Part shown: positions 26,701 through 35,564 of the stretch, in pieces
Layout: each line of letters begins with the position of its first letter
How positions within the stretch are numbered: the stretch's first letter is position 1
DNA from: Phaeodactylibacter luteus
GTDB taxonomy: Bacteria; Bacteroidota; Bacteroidia; Chitinophagales; Saprospiraceae
Length of the DNA stretch: 64,000 nt
Direction of reading: 5' to 3'
NCBI RefSeq assembly: GCF_007993045.1
Contig: NZ_VOOR01000003.1
Coordinates: forward strand, 144,384 to 208,383
Notes under the pieces: model-generated
Database searches by the model: none
Told to the model about the DNA's origin: nothing
Seen by the model: the letters and a program-made list of their open reading frames with translations, nothing else
Position numbers and translations under genes: made by a program

Positions 26701-28152
26701 TTGCATCAGCACAAACTACTCCAGGCCCTTGCTCAATTCGACCGTCGGGAGATGTCCCGTTTCCGGGAATTTACGCACTCGCCCTACCACAACAAGCATG
26801 AGGGGGTGAAGCGGCTTTCTGCCCACCTGAGCAGCATTTACCCCGATTTCAGCCCTGCCCGCTGCAGCAGGGAGGCATTATGGGCAGTGCTATTCCCCGG
26901 AAAGGAGCATGATCAGCCCAAGCTGGCCCTGCTGTTTACTTACACTTGGCGCCTGGCCTTAGCGTTTTTAGAGCTCGAGCAGCTCCGCCAAAGCGAAGGC
27001 ACCTGCAGCGGGCTGAGGCTTCAAGCCCTGCGGCACCGAGGGCTCTGGGGCATTTTCGAAAAGGAGCTGGCACAGGCCAAAAGAAGCTTGTTGGCGGAGG
27101 AGGCTGCCGGCGAGGGGCAATTGTGGCAAAAGTATGCCTTGGCTGCCGAAGCAGACCACCTTTTCAGCGCCCACGCAATCGGCATATCAGCGAATAGCCT
27201 GCCCGAAAAACAGCAGCACCTGAACCATGCTTTTGCCACAGCCAAACTAAAAGACAGCTGTGAAGCCATCATCAGAGGGCGGCTGCTGAACACCGCACAC
27301 CAGGATTTCTTTGAGCCTTTAGCCGTACAGTACGCCCGCAGCTGCCCGCCCGGAAAGCTGCCCGCCCTCACCAAGGCTTACCTGAGCCTGTACGAGATGA
27401 TACGGCAGAGCACTAACGAGCAGTATGCGGCCGCCTTCAGGGTCGTTCAAGAGGAACAAGCAGGCATTGAAGAGCAAGAGCTCAAACGGATTTACAACTA
27501 CCTCCAAAATTTCTGTATCCAAAAAATCAACGCAGGAGATGGGGCCTTCCTGCAAGAGATCTTCCGGCTGTACAAAGCACAGCTGGAGATGGGGCTGCTG
27601 CTGGAGAACGGCCTCCTCTCAGAGTGGCATTACAAGAACATCGTCACCACCGCTATACGGCTGGGCGAGCTGTCCTGGTGCAGGTCTTTCCTGCCCCAAT
27701 ACGCCCCCCTGCTGCCAGATAGCGTAAGGGGCAATGCCTACCGGTTCAACTTAGCGGCTTACCACTATGCTGCAGGCGAGTACGGGAAAGCACTGGCGCT
27801 GCTCGCACAGGTCGAGTACAGCGACCTGCGCTACAGCCTTGGGGCCAAAGCCCTCATGCTGCGCACTTATTATGACTTAGGCGCCTTTGAGCCCCTGCTC
27901 TCCCTGGTAGACTCTTTCAAGCAATACTTGGTCAGAAATCAGCTTATGGCAGACAGCCGCAGGCAGGGCTACTACAATTTGTTCAAGCTCACCCGCAGGG
28001 CCGCTGTGCTCAAGTATCAGGGCGAGTTCTTAACCGCTGAGCGCTACCGCCGCGATCTAAAGCGGCTGATGGAAGATTTTGAACGCACCCCCACCATTTT
28101 CAACCGGAGCTGGCTGGCGGAAAAGATCGATCAGCTCCGCCCTGATTCATAA
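26701..28152 (+). CDS. Uncharacterised helical protein of the SPYxNK N-terminal type
   Basis: 483 residues, not assigned a function. The N-terminus HKLLQALAQFDRREMSRFREF.HSPYHNKHEGVKRL resembles, from memory, a large Saprospiria/Lewinella family of helical proteins with an SPY[FH]NK motif. The rest is rich in alpha-helical, TPR-like segments (YHYAAGEYGKALALLAQVEYSDLRYSLGAKALMLRTYYDLGAFEPLLSLVDSF). TTG at 26701 is taken as start because the family motif begins immediately after it. A stop lies in frame at 26665, and the next ATG (26752) would cut into the conserved region. No signal peptide or membrane helix, so probably cytoplasmic. Confidence 0.8.
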   Translation: MHQHKLLQALAQFDRREMSRFREFTHSPYHNKHEGVKRLSAHLSSIYPDFSPARCSREALWAVLFPGKEHDQPKLALLFTYTWRLALAFLELEQLRQSEGTCSGLRLQALRHRGLWGIFEKELAQAKRSLLAEEAAGEGQLWQKYALAAEADHLFSAHAIGISANSLPEKQQHLNHAFATAKLKDSCEAIIRGRLLNTAHQDFFEPLAVQYARSCPPGKLPALTKAYLSLYEMIRQSTNEQYAAAFRVVQEEQAGIEEQELKRIYNYLQNFCIQKINAGDGAFLQEIFRLYKAQLEMGLLLENGLLSEWHYKNIVTTAIRLGELSWCRSFLPQYAPLLPDSVRGNAYRFNLAAYHYAAGEYGKALALLAQVEYSDLRYSLGAKALMLRTYYDLGAFEPLLSLVDSFKQYLVRNQLMADSRRQGYYNLFKLTRRAAVLKYQGEFLTAERYRRDLKRLMEDFERTPTIFNRSWLAEKIDQLRPDS

Positions 28153-28303
28153 AAAAAGTTGCAGTTCCACAATTTATATAGCAATTTGACGGTTGTATTG
28201 CCGTCAATCCCAACTATTTCAGCGGGGATACGTACAACAATAGGACTGATACTGCCCCCCGGGCAGCTTTTTCCCGGGCAACAACAAGACAAAACCCAAG
28301 CGT

Positions 28304-29434
28304 ATGCGATTAGCTGTTACTTTCACCCTACTTTTTCTAGGCACTGCCCTGAGCAACGTTTTTGCACAACAATACCCCTCCAATAGCGCTTCTGGTCAGC
28401 AGACCGGGGTCGCTGTTTACTACGCTGATTACCTGCACGGCAGGATCACCGCTATGGGGGAGGTCTACCGCCGAGACGAGTATACCGCTGCACACAAAAC
28501 ACTGCCCAAAGGCACCCTCTTACGGGTCACCCGCTTGGACAACAATCTTTCTACTGTAGTCCGGGTAAACGACCGGGGCCCCTTCGATGAAGGGGTCTTG
28601 ATCGACCTTTCTAAAGTAGCAGCAATGGATATCGGGCTGCTTAAAGATGGCCGGGCCACCGTTCAGATAGAGGTCGTCGGCTATTCAGAAACCAACCCCC
28701 GCTCTGGCAGGCTGCCCGGGGCACTAACGGCAAAGAGCGCCCCTGCACAACAACAGCCACAACAGCCGCAAGGCTATGCCTCCTATGGCGCTAGCAGCTA
28801 CCGCCCTCAGGCACAGTCAGAGCCACGTTATTACGCCTCTCGGCAATACCCTGCGGCAGCAGCTTCTACCCCACAGCCTATTCGTCAGGCGGCAGCCCGC
28901 AACAATGACCTCGTTGCCAAAGGCGGGGCTCCTGTATCTTACAACCAACAACAAAGCCAGCGCATCAATCCTGCCGATGCGCCGGTCCGCAACTGGGAAC
29001 AGCAATTGCAAATCGACCGGTACTCCAACCAAGGGCTGCAATCGCGCCGCCCCGGCTCTACTTATGAAGAGCCGGTCACCTCTCCTCAGCAGGCTGCCAT
29101 GCCACAGGGTTACAGCCAAGTGGGCGGAGGGCTCGCGGCCCGGGCACCTGGCACACAGCTGACCGCTAAGTCTGCAGCCCCTGCTGCCAGCAGCAGGGCC
29201 GAAAGCGGGAAATTTGCCATCCAACTGGCTTCTTACCAAAACCCAGACAATGCCAACCGGCAGGTCAACGAGCTCAAAGCCAAAGGCTTTGAGCAGGTTT
29301 ACCTCTGGAAAAAAGGCGGGCTCAATAAAGTCGTTATCGCATCTTTCCGCACCAAGCAGGATGCTCAGCAATACCTCGACAATATCCGCCGTGACCACCT
29401 GATGGATGGCTTGGTAATCCCCGTACAGCAATAG
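28304..29434 (+). CDS. rlpA: RlpA-like protein with C-terminal SPOR domain
   Basis: 376 residues. Signal peptide MRLAVTFTLLFLGTALSNVFA. The double-psi beta-barrel domain of the RlpA family spans about 30-125 (GVAVYYADYLHGRITAMGEVY, TLPKGTLLRVTRLDN, VVRVNDRGPFDEGVLIDLSKVAAMDIGL). A glutamine/proline/alanine-rich linker of about 150 residues follows. The C-terminal SPOR domain (about 302-376, FAIQLASYQNPDNANRQVNELK) binds denuded septal peptidoglycan. Catalytic lytic transglycosylase activity is known for Pseudomonas RlpA but not for all homologues, so activity here is inferred. Monocistronic. Confidence 0.92.
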   Translation: MRLAVTFTLLFLGTALSNVFAQQYPSNSASGQQTGVAVYYADYLHGRITAMGEVYRRDEYTAAHKTLPKGTLLRVTRLDNNLSTVVRVNDRGPFDEGVLIDLSKVAAMDIGLLKDGRATVQIEVVGYSETNPRSGRLPGALTAKSAPAQQQPQQPQGYASYGASSYRPQAQSEPRYYASRQYPAAAASTPQPIRQAAARNNDLVAKGGAPVSYNQQQSQRINPADAPVRNWEQQLQIDRYSNQGLQSRRPGSTYEEPVTSPQQAAMPQGYSQVGGGLAARAPGTQLTAKSAAPAASSRAESGKFAIQLASYQNPDNANRQVNELKAKGFEQVYLWKKGGLNKVVIASFRTKQDAQQYLDNIRRDHLMDGLVIPVQQ

Positions 29435-29456
29435 CATAGACAGCGCCCATCAGAAG

Positions 29457-29493
29457 GGGGTTGGCGCGGTATACCGCGCCAACCCCTTTTTTT
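29457..29493 (+). terminator. Perfect-palindrome terminator after rlpA
   Basis: A 30-bp perfect palindrome (arms GGGGTTGGCGCGGTA / TACCGCGCCAACCCC) followed by TTTTTTTA. It lies 22 bp beyond the rlpA stop. Confidence 0.93.
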
Positions 29494-29708
29494 ATTTCCT
29501 CGAGACAGCAGCCATCGGTTGGCTTCGTAGGCCATAGCATCTGCCGTGCCGGGGTTCAGCGCTTCGAGCTTTTGCCAAAGCATACCGGAATGGCCCGCAA
29601 AATCTCCGCGCACTCGGTGCCTGCAGGGCAGGACAGCCACAGCGGTGCCAAAACGGAAAGTCCCTCTTTGGCCACAAACATTTAAAACCTTAACTCCGCC
29701 AAGCCCCC

Positions 29709-30629
29709 CTACTCTTCCACTTCTGCGATCAAATTGGGGTAGTCGGTGATGATCCCGTCAACGCCCAACTGAATAAGGGCTTTCATAGTTACGGTATCAT
29801 TTACAGTCCAGGGGATGAGCTTCATGCCCCTTTGGTGCACCTCCTCTACCACCCCAGCGGTGACCATTTTGTAGTAGGGGCTATAAATTTCAGGGGTATA
29901 GCCCAAGGCTTCCAAATTGACCGCCACGCCATTAGGGTTTTCTACCAGCAGGGCGGTCGTTTGCCCGGGGCTCATCTTGTGCAGATGCTGAAGTGGGCGC
30001 ACGTCAAAAGACTGTACACAGCTTCGGCCTTCTATGCCCAAAGCTTTCAGCTCTGCAGCGACAAGCTGGGCAAAGGTATAAGGGGCTGGCGCTTTGACCC
30101 CGTCGTAAGCGGGCGCATGCTTAATTTCAATGTTGAAGCGGGGGAGCGGGCGCTGCTTTTCCTTACAATAGTTGTCCACCTGCCTCACAACATCCCTGAA
30201 CAGCGGCTTATAAACAGCCATCGGCACCTGCTGAGGGAAACGCTCATTGCCCCTCAAGCCGCAATCGTAGCCCTGAATAACCTCATAGGGCATGCCAAAC
30301 AGCAATAGGCTGTCCTCTTCAGCGGCTTCCACAGGACGGCCATCGGGGTGGCTGCAAATGTGATGAGACATCCAGGGCTCATGGCTCACCACCAACAGGC
30401 TGTCTTGGCTAACTGCAAGATCGAGCTCCAAAGTAGCTACCTGCGGGTATTCCAAAGCCTTGATAAAAGAAGGGACCGTATTTTCGGGCAGCAGCCCACG
30501 TGCGCCCCGGTGCCCTTGCCAATCAAAAGATTTTGCCGTTGCCCTATCCATTTTGTCTTGTGTTTGAGGTGGTGTACAGCTGTATGCCCCAAAGCAAAGC
30601 ACCAGCAAAATAACGTATATCCGGCTCAT
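29709..30629 (-). CDS. Glycerophosphodiester phosphodiesterase lipoprotein
   Basis: 306 residues. It hydrolyses glycerophosphodiesters to glycerol-3-phosphate and an alcohol. The lipobox FGAYSC places the lipidated Cys at 18, so it is an envelope lipoprotein. The GDPD TIM barrel begins HRGARGLLPENTVPSF with catalytic His40 and the Glu/Asp pair at 68/70 (LELDLAVSQD). The second catalytic His is at 83 (VVSHEPWM). The late motif PWTVNDTVTMKALIQLGVDGIITDYP is typical of the family. Single gene, convergent with rlpA; the 215 bp between them beyond the rlpA terminator shows nothing further. Confidence 0.94.
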   Translation of the reverse strand: MSRIYVILLVLCFGAYSCTPPQTQDKMDRATAKSFDWQGHRGARGLLPENTVPSFIKALEYPQVATLELDLAVSQDSLLVVSHEPWMSHHICSHPDGRPVEAAEEDSLLLFGMPYEVIQGYDCGLRGNERFPQQVPMAVYKPLFRDVVRQVDNYCKEKQRPLPRFNIEIKHAPAYDGVKAPAPYTFAQLVAAELKALGIEGRSCVQSFDVRPLQHLHKMSPGQTTALLVENPNGVAVNLEALGYTPEIYSPYYKMVTAGVVEEVHQRGMKLIPWTVNDTVTMKALIQLGVDGIITDYPNLIAEVEE

Positions 30630-30715
30630 GGTCTTTTGGCTTCAAGGTAGCATGTATTTCTTATTCCTGGTAACATAAACCTAAGATCCCCACAGGCACG
30701 GCACGATCTCAGCTT

Positions 30716-30858
30716 TTGGAGCCTGCCCCCTCCGCAAGGATAGGGGCCTGCCCCTGCCCAATGGCAGGTGCCGCTATGCTCCGGGGCTCGCTGTCCGCTC
30801 GGCCCTATCGGGCTTGCCACCCCTTCGCAGCGCTAGGCCAATGCCAGGCTAAAGCCCC
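30716..30858 (+). repeat. Dispersed GC-rich repeat, family A, copy 4
   Basis: Begins gagcctgccccctccgcaag and ends cgctaggccaatgccaggct, with the full family core. The 597-bp gap in which it sits also holds a 10-bp hairpin TCCCGCTTTT / AAAAGCGGGA at 30918-30944, the family B element, and a partial family A tail. Confidence 0.85.
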
Positions 30859-30966
30859 AATAAGCTTAGAGATGCTGGGATTTTGGCCTTCTAGCCGAAA
30901 ACCGGAGCTTAGCCAAGTCCCGCTTTTTATGCACAAAAGCGGGAAGGATTTTCGGGGCGAAGTATA

Positions 30967-31028
30967 AGCGAAAAAGTGTCCCGCTGTCTAGCGGGATAGA
31001 CCGATTACTAAAGTCCCAACACGCTCTT
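30967..31028 (-). repeat. Dispersed palindromic repeat, family B, copy 1
   Basis: A stretch of about 62 bp nearly identical in reverse complement to 53059-53120. Shared sequence includes aaaaagtgtcccgctgtcta and gaccgattactaaag. The centre is a palindrome, GTCCCGCT...AGCGGGAT here. Confidence 0.8.
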
Positions 31029-31070
31029 ACACCCCTCCGCAGCGCTAGGCCGATGCCATCACAAGGCTTG
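31028..31070 (+). repeat. Partial family A repeat tail
   Basis: Only the 3' part of the family element is present (acacccctccgcagcgctag then gccgatgccat), directly abutting the family B repeat. This looks like one element joined to or cutting the other. Confidence 0.65.
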
Positions 31071-31226
31071 GCGGGAACCAGCCCGTCACCTTATGCCGGC
31101 TCCTTCTTGATAAACAAGAGACCGAGCGATGCCTGCTGCCCTCGCCCTTAGGACGAAAAAATGCCTGCCCAAAATCCGGACCCTGGCATAACCCGTAAGA
31201 ATAGAGTACCAAAATACTTCCAGATC

Positions 31227-32366
31227 ATGAAGACGTTCACCCTACTGTTGCTGCTCTGCAGCGCCTCACCCCTCTTTGCCCATAACCCAAACACAGCAGA
31301 CGCCGCAATGGGCATAAGCACCCAACATATAGGGCCCGCTAAAGCCCGTCTGCTTGATTACCCTGCCCCTTATGGCAGCCGCATCAGCAAGGTAAGCCCT
31401 GACAGCCCGGCAGAAGCAGCAGGCTTGTTGCCGCTCGATTACATCTACAAGGTCGATGGGCAGCAAGTGGATGCTGAGCAAAACCTGGACCAACTGCTGC
31501 AAACTTACCGCCCCGGAGACGGGGTGATGGTAACCTTCCTCCGCGGCAGCAACATCCAAGAGGTCCAAGTGGTAATCGCCCGCAGGGAAGATATTCCGCG
31601 CCAGCACACCCCCGCAACAGAAGACCCCTTTTTAGGCATCAGCCAAACCCACTACAACTACAAAGACCGGAAGCCAGGCGTCTCTGTCCAAGTCGTGCAC
31701 AATTCTACCGCCCAAGCCATGGGCTTGCAGGATGGCGACCGCCTAATCCGGATTGACGGGTACCCTGTGCTCGACTGGCACGACACCTCCGTGCTTGTAG
31801 ACAACCGCAAAGTAGGTAGCGACATTGCTATCACAGTTGAGCGGGATGGCGAAGAACTATCCTTCATCCGCCCCATAAAATCAAGGGCGGCCACCCATGG
31901 GAGCCACAGCCGGCCCAACGGCCCGCAGATCATTTCGCCCGACGGGGCTGCAGCCACTTTGCCCCCTATTGCACAGCCCGTATTGCGCCCCTTGGGCACA
32001 CCTGAGGCCTCAGCCCTTGATTTCCTCTTTGCCCCTGACAAGGGGGAGACCGATCTGCCATCCACCGCTGAAGCCCAGCCATCGGCACAAGAGCTGCAAC
32101 TGGAAGGCCTTTCTGCAACCGCCCTGAACATCTTCCCCAACCCAACTACTGGTATTTTCGACCTACAGTTCACCCTGCCAGAAAAAGGGGAAACTGCCGT
32201 GTTCATTTACAACCCCTCAGGCCAGGCCGTGTACTTCAATACCCTGGGCTTGTTCACAGGCACTTTCAGCGACCGCATCGACATTGCCAACGGCGTAAGG
32301 GGCATTTACTTCCTGGAGGTCAGACAGGGGAAGCGACGGCTCGTGCGCAAGGTCATCTTACAATAG
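31227..32366 (+). CDS. Secreted PDZ-domain protein with T9SS type A sorting domain
   Basis: 379 residues from the ATG at 31227 (signal MKTFTLLLLLCSASPLFA). The earlier ATG at 31161 would place 22 residues before the signal peptide and is not chosen. Two PDZ-like domains follow: about 25-115 (GSRISKVSPDSPAEAAGLLPLDYIYKVDGQ) and about 130-215 (PGVSVQVVHNSTAQAMGLQDGDRLIRIDGYP). Then comes a low-complexity linker and a C-terminal sorting domain (NIFPNPTTGIFDLQF...YFLEVRQGKRRLVRKVILQ). No protease domain is seen. Probably a surface-attached protein-binding factor exported by the T9SS; partner unknown. Confidence 0.88.
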   Translation: MKTFTLLLLLCSASPLFAHNPNTADAAMGISTQHIGPAKARLLDYPAPYGSRISKVSPDSPAEAAGLLPLDYIYKVDGQQVDAEQNLDQLLQTYRPGDGVMVTFLRGSNIQEVQVVIARREDIPRQHTPATEDPFLGISQTHYNYKDRKPGVSVQVVHNSTAQAMGLQDGDRLIRIDGYPVLDWHDTSVLVDNRKVGSDIAITVERDGEELSFIRPIKSRAATHGSHSRPNGPQIISPDGAAATLPPIAQPVLRPLGTPEASALDFLFAPDKGETDLPSTAEAQPSAQELQLEGLSATALNIFPNPTTGIFDLQFTLPEKGETAVFIYNPSGQAVYFNTLGLFTGTFSDRIDIANGVRGIYFLEVRQGKRRLVRKVILQ

Positions 32367-32430
32367 GCTTAGTTTCAACCCCGCCTGGCCAGGTTAAAGC
32401 TTTGGACCAGGCGCTTACTCAGAGCCCTCC

Positions 32431-32469
32431 ACAGCGAAGGCCGGGCGCAGCTGTGCCGGCCTTCGCTGT
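32431..32469 (+). terminator. Hairpin after the PDZ/T9SS gene
   Basis: Stem ACAGCGAAGGCCGG / CCGGCCTTCGCTGT (14 bp) lies about 65 bp past the stop and is followed by acggtttt. Likely a terminator, though the T-run is short and displaced. The rest of this 327-bp gap shows nothing else. Confidence 0.55.
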
Positions 32470-32693
32470 ACGGTTTTGCCTAGGTGGCCACAAAAAAGCC
32501 TGCCGCAGTGCAGCCGCAGCTCGTTTGCCGAAAGGCTGGAGCAAAAACCATTGCCAGAAAAGGCACAATGCCAGCTTGCGAAAAAACACGCCCCCCCTAA
32601 AAAAGCCCCAAAAGGCTTAACTTAGACTCCAACAACTATAGCCGCCCTTTACCTTGCTGCTGTACACATTCGAACAAGCCAAAACATGAAAAC

Positions 32694-34445
32694 ATGAAAA
32701 TGAGGATCTTAAACTGGCTGCTGCTGCCCATAGGGCTAATGGCAGGATGCCAAAACCAAGAGGCTGCGCCCACCGGAGCGGCAAAGGGCATCCCAGGCCA
32801 AGCCTGGTGGAAAGAGGGCATCATTTACCAAATCTACCCCCGGAGCTTCAAAGACTCGGATGGCGATGGCGTCGGCGACCTCAGGGGGATCATTGAAAAA
32901 CTAGATTATATCGAGCGCCTTGGCGTCACCATGGTGTGGCTCAACCCCATCTATGCCTCGCCCAATGCCGACAATGGGTACGACATCAGCGACTACCGGG
33001 CCATCATGCAAGAATTTGGCAGCATGGAGGACTTCGATGAGCTCCTCGCGGGCTTGCACAGCCGGGGCATCAGGTTCGTCATGGATGTGGTCGTGAACCA
33101 CAGCAGTGACGAGCACGAGTGGTTTGTGCAATCCCGCAGCTCCAGAGACAACCCCTACCGGGACTATTATCATTGGTGGCCAGCAGAAAAAGGGAAGCCC
33201 AACTACCGCTACAGCCTGTTCGACCCCAAAGGCGAAGCTTGGAAATACGATAGCCTGACCGACGCTTATTACCTCCACTATTTTGCCCAAAAACAGCCGG
33301 ACCTGAAATGGGAAAACCCCAAAGTGCGGCAGGAAGTCTACGACATCATGAAGTTTTGGGCAGAAAAAGGCGTGGACGGCTTCCGCCTAGATGCTTTTCA
33401 GTACGTCAGCAAAGACACCACCTTCCCCAAGCTGCCCGAGGGGTACGAAAAGGAAGTCATCAAATACTACGGCATGGGGCCCGGGCTGCATGGGTACCTC
33501 AAGGAGATGAACCGGGAAGTCCTTAGCCAATACGATGTCTTTGTCGTTTCGGAAGGTGCCGGCTCCTCCTTTGAAGACGCCCACTCCCTAGTGGACGCCG
33601 ACCGCAACGAACTGCAGATGGCCTACCATTTTGAAGGCATGGACGTTGGCAACAGCCTCGACGGCTATACCCTGGCGGAATTCAAATCGGTCTATTCCCG
33701 CTGGGACAGCGCTTTCGCAAAAAAAGGCTGGCTCTCTATATTCCTCGCCAACCACGATGTGCCCCGCATGGTTTCCAAATTTGGGGATGACCGCCCCGCC
33801 TACCGTGCTGCATCCTCCAAAATGCTGAACACCTTCATCCTCAGCATGAGGGGCACCCCTTATTGCTACTATGGAGATGAGCTCGGCATGACCAATATCG
33901 GGTTCGACAGCATTCAGCAATATCAGGACATCGCAGCCCGCAATGGCTATCAGAAGGCTTTGAGCGAAGGCCGCGACATGGAACAGTTCCTGAAGGAGCT
34001 CAAATTCCTATCCCGGGACAACGGCCGGACGCCTATGCAATGGGACAGCAGCAGGCACGCTGGGTTCACCACCGGCACCCCCTGGCTGCCGGTCAACGAA
34101 AACCATGCCCAGATCAATGTAGCTGCACAAGAAGAAAGCCCCAACAGTTGCCTGAACTACTTCCGGCAGATGGCGCAGCTGCGGAAAAGCCACCTTTTCC
34201 TGACCTATGGGGATTACCAGCTGCTGCTGCCGGCCGACGAGCAGGTTTATGCCTACACCCGCACCCTTGAGGGCGAAGGGGCCCTGGTTTTGCTCAATTT
34301 TTCCGCTGCCGAAGCGGCAGCCCCTCTTGACAAGCTCCCGGGGTTCGAGGAGCGCCCGCTCATCAATAATTATCCGGGGCTGCAGGTGGATGCCTCATTC
34401 ATCACCCTTAAGCCCTACCAAGCCGTACTCTTGCCCTTAAAATAA
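32694..34445 (+). CDS. GH13 alpha-glucosidase-type lipoprotein
   Basis: 583 residues. Lipoprotein signal with LMAGC near residue 19. The GH13 (alpha-amylase clan) barrel opens WWKEGIIYQIYPRSFKDSDGDGVGDL, typical of oligo-1,6-glucosidases and alpha-glucosidases. Conserved regions: DVVVNHSSDEH, GFRLDAF with nucleophile Asp233, SEG with acid/base Glu287, and ANHDVPR with Asp355. All three catalytic residues are present. The substrate is probably alpha-1,4 or alpha-1,6 gluco-oligosaccharides or sucrose-like sugars, acting in the periplasm or at the outer membrane. ATG at 32694 or 32700 could be the start. The next gene follows after 7 bp. Confidence 0.94.
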   Translation: MKMRILNWLLLPIGLMAGCQNQEAAPTGAAKGIPGQAWWKEGIIYQIYPRSFKDSDGDGVGDLRGIIEKLDYIERLGVTMVWLNPIYASPNADNGYDISDYRAIMQEFGSMEDFDELLAGLHSRGIRFVMDVVVNHSSDEHEWFVQSRSSRDNPYRDYYHWWPAEKGKPNYRYSLFDPKGEAWKYDSLTDAYYLHYFAQKQPDLKWENPKVRQEVYDIMKFWAEKGVDGFRLDAFQYVSKDTTFPKLPEGYEKEVIKYYGMGPGLHGYLKEMNREVLSQYDVFVVSEGAGSSFEDAHSLVDADRNELQMAYHFEGMDVGNSLDGYTLAEFKSVYSRWDSAFAKKGWLSIFLANHDVPRMVSKFGDDRPAYRAASSKMLNTFILSMRGTPYCYYGDELGMTNIGFDSIQQYQDIAARNGYQKALSEGRDMEQFLKELKFLSRDNGRTPMQWDSSRHAGFTTGTPWLPVNENHAQINVAAQEESPNSCLNYFRQMAQLRKSHLFLTYGDYQLLLPADEQVYAYTRTLEGEGALVLLNFSAAEAAAPLDKLPGFEERPLINNYPGLQVDASFITLKPYQAVLLPLK

Positions 34446-34452
34446 ACCTGAA

Positions 34453-35370
34453 ATGAACTCTGCATTTGATTGCATAGGCGACATCCATGGCTATGCCGGC
34501 CCTTTGAAAGCCCTTTTGCGCAAGCTAGGGTATGAGCTAACAGGAGGCACATACGCGCACCCCGAAGGGAGAAAAGCCCTTTTTGTTGGGGACTACATCG
34601 ACCGCGGGCCCGACATCCCTGAGGCCCTGAGCATTGTCCGCAGCATGGCCGAATCTGGGCAGGCCATTGCCCTCATGGGCAACCACGAGTACAATGCCGT
34701 CCTCTTCAATACTCCAAAGCCCGGGGGCGGCTACCTGAGGCCCCACAATCTGAAAAACTTCAAACAGCATGCAGAAACCCTGCTCCAATTCCAGGGGCAG
34801 CAGGCCTTGTACGAAGGCTATATCTCCTGGTTCCGATCTCTGCCGCTATGGTGGGAAACGGAGAACCTGCGTGCAGTGCATGCAAGCTGGGACCCTGCTG
34901 CCCTAAAAGTGCTCAAAGCGCAACTGCCTGAAGGGCGCCTGCAAGCCCAACAATGGGCAAGCCTTTCGAATGAAAGCAGCCTGCTATCTCAAGCACTGGA
35001 AACTGCCCTGAAAGGCAAAGAAGCCCGCCTGCCCGATGGGCTGTCCTTCCGCGACAAGGACGGCCATCTGCGGCATGAAGTCAGGGTGAAATGGTGGCTG
35101 GAAACGGATGGGCAACCTTTTGAGGACATCAGTATGCAGGGAGGCATTGATTTTCCAGAAGGGGCAGTTTGCGGCAAATTGCCCGGCGGGCACTACGGTG
35201 AAATGGAATGCCCCGTCTTCTTTGGCCATTATTGGCTAAAAGGGCTGCCCAACTTGTACCGTGGAAATATTTGCTGCCTGGACTACAGCATCGCCAAAGG
35301 CGGCTACCTGGCCGCCTACCGCTTTGATGGGGAGCAAGCCCTGCAACCGGAGAAGTGGGTGTATGTCTGA
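34453..35370 (+). CDS. Calcineurin-like metallophosphoesterase (PrpE/ApaH-like)
   Basis: 305 residues. Metal-binding motifs in order: GDIHG (residues 8-12), GDYIDRGPD, GNHEYN. This is the PPP-family pattern seen in Ser/Thr phosphatases and symmetrical Ap4A hydrolases. No signal peptide, so cytoplasmic. The substrate (phosphoprotein or dinucleoside polyphosphate) cannot be told from sequence. It starts 7 bp after the GH13 gene and is probably co-transcribed, although a functional link is not obvious. Confidence 0.9.
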   Translation: MNSAFDCIGDIHGYAGPLKALLRKLGYELTGGTYAHPEGRKALFVGDYIDRGPDIPEALSIVRSMAESGQAIALMGNHEYNAVLFNTPKPGGGYLRPHNLKNFKQHAETLLQFQGQQALYEGYISWFRSLPLWWETENLRAVHASWDPAALKVLKAQLPEGRLQAQQWASLSNESSLLSQALETALKGKEARLPDGLSFRDKDGHLRHEVRVKWWLETDGQPFEDISMQGGIDFPEGAVCGKLPGGHYGEMECPVFFGHYWLKGLPNLYRGNICCLDYSIAKGGYLAAYRFDGEQALQPEKWVYV

Positions 35371-35564
35371 ATTGAACCCTCAGTGGCGGGCTATGCAGCC
35401 CAAAGTGGCCGGAGCGCATCCGGGCGCTACATCTGCCGTAAAACAGCACTCCCACAATCTTTATGTACGAGCAGGTTTGATGCAAAGCTCCCGATAGTTT
35501 CTTTGAGCCGAATGTGCGGTGCGGAAAATGTGGAGGCCCTATGGCTGCGGCCCCCACACAGCAG

